Positions 8,201 to 9,487 of a stretch of DNA of 9,487 nt are shown here, in pieces. The position numbers and the translations under genes were made by a program. Source of the DNA: Planctomycetota bacterium (GTDB lineage: Bacteria; Planctomycetota; Planctomycetia; Isosphaerales; Isosphaeraceae); NCBI GenBank assembly GCA_021778575.1, contig JAJYCH010000115.1, positions 1 through 9,487 on the forward strand. The letters are read 5' to 3'. Within the stretch, counting starts at the first letter, position 1. Every line of letters begins with the position of its first letter. Under the pieces are notes generated by a model that was not told the DNA's origin, did no database searches, and saw only the letters and a program-made list of their open reading frames with translations.

Positions 8201-8486
8201 CATCAAAGGTGGCCACGATGTTCGACACACCGTTGCTGGTGCTGTCGGAGTTATAATAAATCATCCCCTTGGTGCCGTTGATCTGCTGCTCGATCGGCGT
8301 GGTCACCGTCCGGGCGACGCTCAGGGCGTCGGCTCCAGTGTAGGTGGTCGTCACCTGAACCTGAGGTGGGGCGACCTGAGGATACTGAGCGATCGGCAAG
8401 CCAACCGCACAGATCCCGCCAATCAAAACCATCAAGAGAGCCGAGACCGTGGCGAAGATCGGCCGGCGGATGAAAAAGTCGACCAT
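5289..8486 (-). CDS. HAE1-family RND multidrug efflux permease (AcrB/MexB-like)
   Basis: This is a complete 1,065-residue inner-membrane pump subunit, close to AcrB (1,049), that uses the proton gradient to export hydrophobic or amphiphilic compounds from the periplasm and membrane. It starts MVDFFIRRPIFATVSALLMV (TM1), continues with PIAQYPQVAPPQVQVTTTYTGA, and carries the HAE1 segment GTKGMIYYNSDSTSNG. TM2-TM6 lie at about residues 340-500. The TM4 motif GLVVDDAIIVVENVEKF contains D407 and D408, at the same numbers as in AcrB. The second porter and docking region is about 570-880. TM8-TM12 lie at about 890-1035, with GLETKNAILIVEFG holding K935, equivalent to AcrB Lys940, so the proton relay is intact. 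ATG 8486 is preferred; TTG 8495 is only 3 bases from the GGGAG ribosome site. The partner adaptor gene lies 99 bases upstream on the same strand, separated by a heptamer array, and an Rrf2 gene follows. Drug specificity cannot be inferred. Confidence 0.97.
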   Translation of the reverse strand: MVDFFIRRPIFATVSALLMVLIGGICAVGLPIAQYPQVAPPQVQVTTTYTGADALSVARTVTTPIEQQINGTKGMIYYNSDSTSNGVSNIVATFDVGYSQDMAAVDIQNRVQTAQAQLPPEVKQYGVSIKKTSTDMVCVVNLISPDGRYDANFLDNYGQIYVADVLKRISGVSDANVLGRKYAMRIWIDPDRLANMKIAPTEVIQAIQQENVQAAAGKIGGRPIPTGQDFELPITVKGRLEKATEFEEIIVRRSDDGSIVRVKDIARVELSSENYESASYIDGKPCGGILIYQYADANALNIIHTVRQEMDQLRPSFPEGLDYTIVYNTTDYVDENIKEVQHTLVESFILVMIVVFVFLQGFRATIIPMLAIPVSLIATFAVMAAFGFSINSLTLCGLVLAIGLVVDDAIIVVENVEKFLHRGLSPLEATRAAMAEITTPIVTITLVLAAVFVPVAFMPGMTGKLYNQFAMTIVFSFVFSAFNSLSFSPAMARMFLREKKGPTRFFLFRWFNAGLSWIENSYDAVLEWTAHHWWTIVGPSLVLLGLTGWMIANRPKAFIPTEDQGYLICVIQTPDGTSGEKTAAVLKRVEALCRGVEGVEHTVALEGLNVITSTNQTNCAVLFARLEDWSKRRTPELRASGLAKTLQGKVASVRDAMVIVIEPPAIRGLSQTGGFELMVEDRSGKGVDALQKVIDRFQDEARKRPELAGVFSTFSARVPQLKFDIDRTKARRLDVPISDLFATIQANLGGYYINDFDLYGKVWKVMIQAEGSVRTKPEDIQNLYVLNRKGERVPLGSLGEVRYALGPIDVPHYNLYASAKMNGGPAPGYSSGQALAAMKEVAGEVLPDGFGTEWTGTTLQEEKTGNQATFIFALSVVCVFLFMAALYESWIRPTVIILTVPLAMFGAAVGLWLFNMPLDVFGQIGLVMLIGLETKNAILIVEFGVEMRRDRGMSILESAKAASRERLRPILMTSFAFVMGVLPMARATGAGAYSRNSLGIVIAFGIAVSTILGRFVIPIYYVLGERLIDHFARRRGESNSSDHSVVEGRSDQPVTALEQVPVAIH

Positions 8487-8498
8487 GATCGTCAAGGG

Positions 8499-8503
8499 CT
8501 CCC
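8499..8503 (-). promoter_or_regulatory. Likely ribosome binding site of the HAE1 permease
   Basis: On the - strand GGGAG lies 12 bases upstream of ATG 8486, a long but workable spacing. It directly abuts the edge of the heptamer array, so changes in array length would leave this site intact but alter the RNA just upstream of it. Confidence 0.35.
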
Positions 8504-8573
8504 AGGACTCAGGACTCAGGACTCAGGACTCGGGACTCGGGACTCAGGACTTGGGACTCAGGACTCGGGACTC
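8504..8573. repeat. Tandem heptamer array, ten units
   Basis: Ten uninterrupted 7-base units are present. On the + strand they read AGGACTC x4, GGGACTC x2, AGGACTT, GGGACTC, AGGACTC, GGGACTC. On the - strand, which is the sense of the operon, the unit is GAGTCCT or GAGTCCC. Variation is almost confined to the first base (A or G), with one C-to-T change at the last base of unit seven. The array fills most of the gap between the adaptor stop (8586) and the permease start (8486). Because 7 is not a multiple of 3, any frame through it gives the same seven-residue peptide cycle (DSGLGTQ-like), so open frames crossing it are not evidence of coding. Perfect direct tandem repetition without spacers excludes a CRISPR array. 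Confidence 0.95.
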
Positions 8574-8585
8574 AGTTCCGAGTCC
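8568..8585. repeat. Inverted copy of the heptamer forming a hairpin after the adaptor stop
   Basis: GGACTC (8568-8573, end of the last unit) pairs with GAGTCC (8580-8585) across the 6-base loop AGTTCC. A unit in opposite orientation therefore caps the array, immediately downstream of the adaptor stop on the operon strand. In RNA, GAGTCC at the array end could pair with GGACTC, giving a small 6-bp stem that may mark the 3' end or slow exonucleases. This role is inference. Confidence 0.5.
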
Positions 8586-9487
8586 TCAGTCCGTGGCGGT
8601 CACCTTGGTCGGTTCGGCTTCACGACGGGTCAGCGTGGCCGGCTCGGTCTTGACCGGCAGACCGGGGCGAATCATCTGAAGCCCTTCGACGATCACCGAG
8701 ACACCGGGGTCGAGACCCTTGCTGATCACGCGCAATCCTTCATAGGACTGTCCGGCGACGACCTTCCGGATGGCGACCTTGCCGTCCTGATCCACCACAT
8801 GCACAATCGTTCCCGAGTCGGACTCGACGACCGATGCGGCGGGAACCACGACGGCGTTCTCGAGTCGGTCGACCACAATCCGGACCTTGACGTACTCGCC
8901 GGGGAGAAGCTTGCCGCCAGGGTTGGGAATCCGGACCTTGGCCAGGAAGGTCGAGGTTGTCTCGTCGACCATGTTGTCGATGAAGAAGCATTGGCCCTCG
9001 TAGGGATGTTCCAGCGGACCCGATCGGCCGGGACGGAACAGATGCACGGCGAGGCCCCCCTCGATCAAGGTCGTGGTCCGGTCGAGGTCGCGTGAGCTCA
9101 GCCGGAGCTCGACGCCCATCGGGTCGAGCTGCTGAATCGTGGCCAGCTCGGTCATGCCGCCACCGCCGGACGAGTCCGGCCCGACCAGGTTGCCGACATC
9201 GATCCGGGACTCGCCGATCCGACCATCGAGCGGGGCGTACATCCGGCAATAGCCCAGGTTCAACTCGGCATCGCGGACCGCAGCCCGGGAGGCCGAAACC
9301 TGTGCTCGGGCCGAGGCGATTCCGACCTCGTAATCCGCCTTTGCCTGGGCGAGATTGGCTCGATCGGCCTCTATCTGCGATTCCCAGCGCCTCCGCTCCG
9401 CCTCGGCCTTGTCGAGATCCTCGGCCGAGCCGGCGTTCCGCGAGACGAGCGTCCGGTTCCGCCGTTCCTGAACCTGGGCGAGCAAGA
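8586..9487 (-). CDS. RND efflux periplasmic adaptor, N-terminus beyond the window
   Basis: This is the membrane-fusion partner of the HAE1 permease. About 300 C-terminal residues are visible; the start, signal peptide and first lipoyl half lie past the right end. A TTG at 9485 is an internal Leu codon in the coiled coil, not a start. In order: the descending coiled coil (EAERRRWESQIEADRANLAQ), the second lipoyl half (YCRMYAPLDGRIGESRIDVG, about 9255-9195), and a Gly-rich loop DSSGGGG. Then come the beta-barrel with VELRLSSRDLDRTTTL and the family hallmark FFIDNMVDETTSTFLAKVRI, the GGKLLPGEYVKVRI strand, and the membrane-proximal domain from VVVPAASVV to GLQMIRPGLPV. These features match adaptors that pair with AcrB/MexB-type pumps. 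The gene is transcribed ahead of the permease, the reverse of the left-hand system, where the adaptor is second. The stop at 8586 touches the inverted heptamer. Confidence 0.95.
   Translation of the reverse strand, partial: LLAQVQERRNRTLVSRNAGSAEDLDKAEAERRRWESQIEADRANLAQAKADYEVGIASARAQVSASRAAVRDAELNLGYCRMYAPLDGRIGESRIDVGNLVGPDSSGGGGMTELATIQQLDPMGVELRLSSRDLDRTTTLIEGGLAVHLFRPGRSGPLEHPYEGQCFFIDNMVDETTSTFLAKVRIPNPGGKLLPGEYVKVRIVVDRLENAVVVPAASVVESDSGTIVHVVDQDGKVAIRKVVAGQSYEGLRVISKGLDPGVSVIVEGLQMIRPGLPVKTEPATLTRREAEPTKVTATD

Noticed and set aside
8504..8585. CRISPR array or coding repeat protein
   Set aside because: The units are 7 bases with no spacers, and the peptide cycle arises in any frame.
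7407..9095. Long + strand open frame (562 codons) across the permease start, the heptamer array and part of the adaptor
   Set aside because: It is antisense to two real genes and crosses a tandem repeat that is open in every frame. No recognisable fold or family.

Overview
The window looks like a piece of a Planctomycetota genome, probably from the Isosphaerales side of the phylum. This is an inference from high G+C (about mid-60s percent by eye), the style of the proteins, and a GAGTCCT-type heptamer repeat of a kind I associate with these genomes. Both ends cut through genes, so it may be a short contig, possibly from a metagenome.

Layout. Positions 1-205 are a patchwork of three unrelated pieces: a fatty-acid desaturase fragment on the + strand, a fragment resembling an MlaE/YrbE-type ABC permease on the - strand, and the broken 5' end of an RND pump gene. 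From about 193 to 4678 (+ strand) lies one efflux system: an RND inner-membrane permease lacking its N-terminus, then a lipoprotein periplasmic adaptor whose start overlaps the permease stop by 20 bases. From the right end inward (- strand) runs a second system: a periplasmic adaptor cut by the window end (8586-9487), a gap filled with ten tandem heptamers (8504-8573), a complete HAE1-type (AcrB-like) RND permease (5289-8486), and an Rrf2-family regulator (4732-5193). The two blocks converge at 4678/4732, where a hairpin that could terminate both sits.

Function. Each permease and adaptor would form the inner-membrane and periplasmic parts of a tripartite proton-driven export pump. No TolC-type outer-membrane channel is present, so it is encoded elsewhere or outside the window. 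The two permeases belong to clearly different RND subfamilies. The right one keeps the classical Asp-Asp/Lys proton relay (D407, D408, K935). The left one has Asp-Glu in TM4 and Ser where the TM10 Lys is expected. The Rrf2 protein is the only regulator seen. It lies on the strand of the right-hand pump and may control it, the left pump or both; no operator could be identified, and the promoters of both pump operons lie outside the window.

I see no clear new biological system. The points most worth checking are the chimeric left end, the heptamer array inside the right operon, and the altered proton relay and His-rich tail of the left permease. No gene-free stretch exceeds 300 bases.
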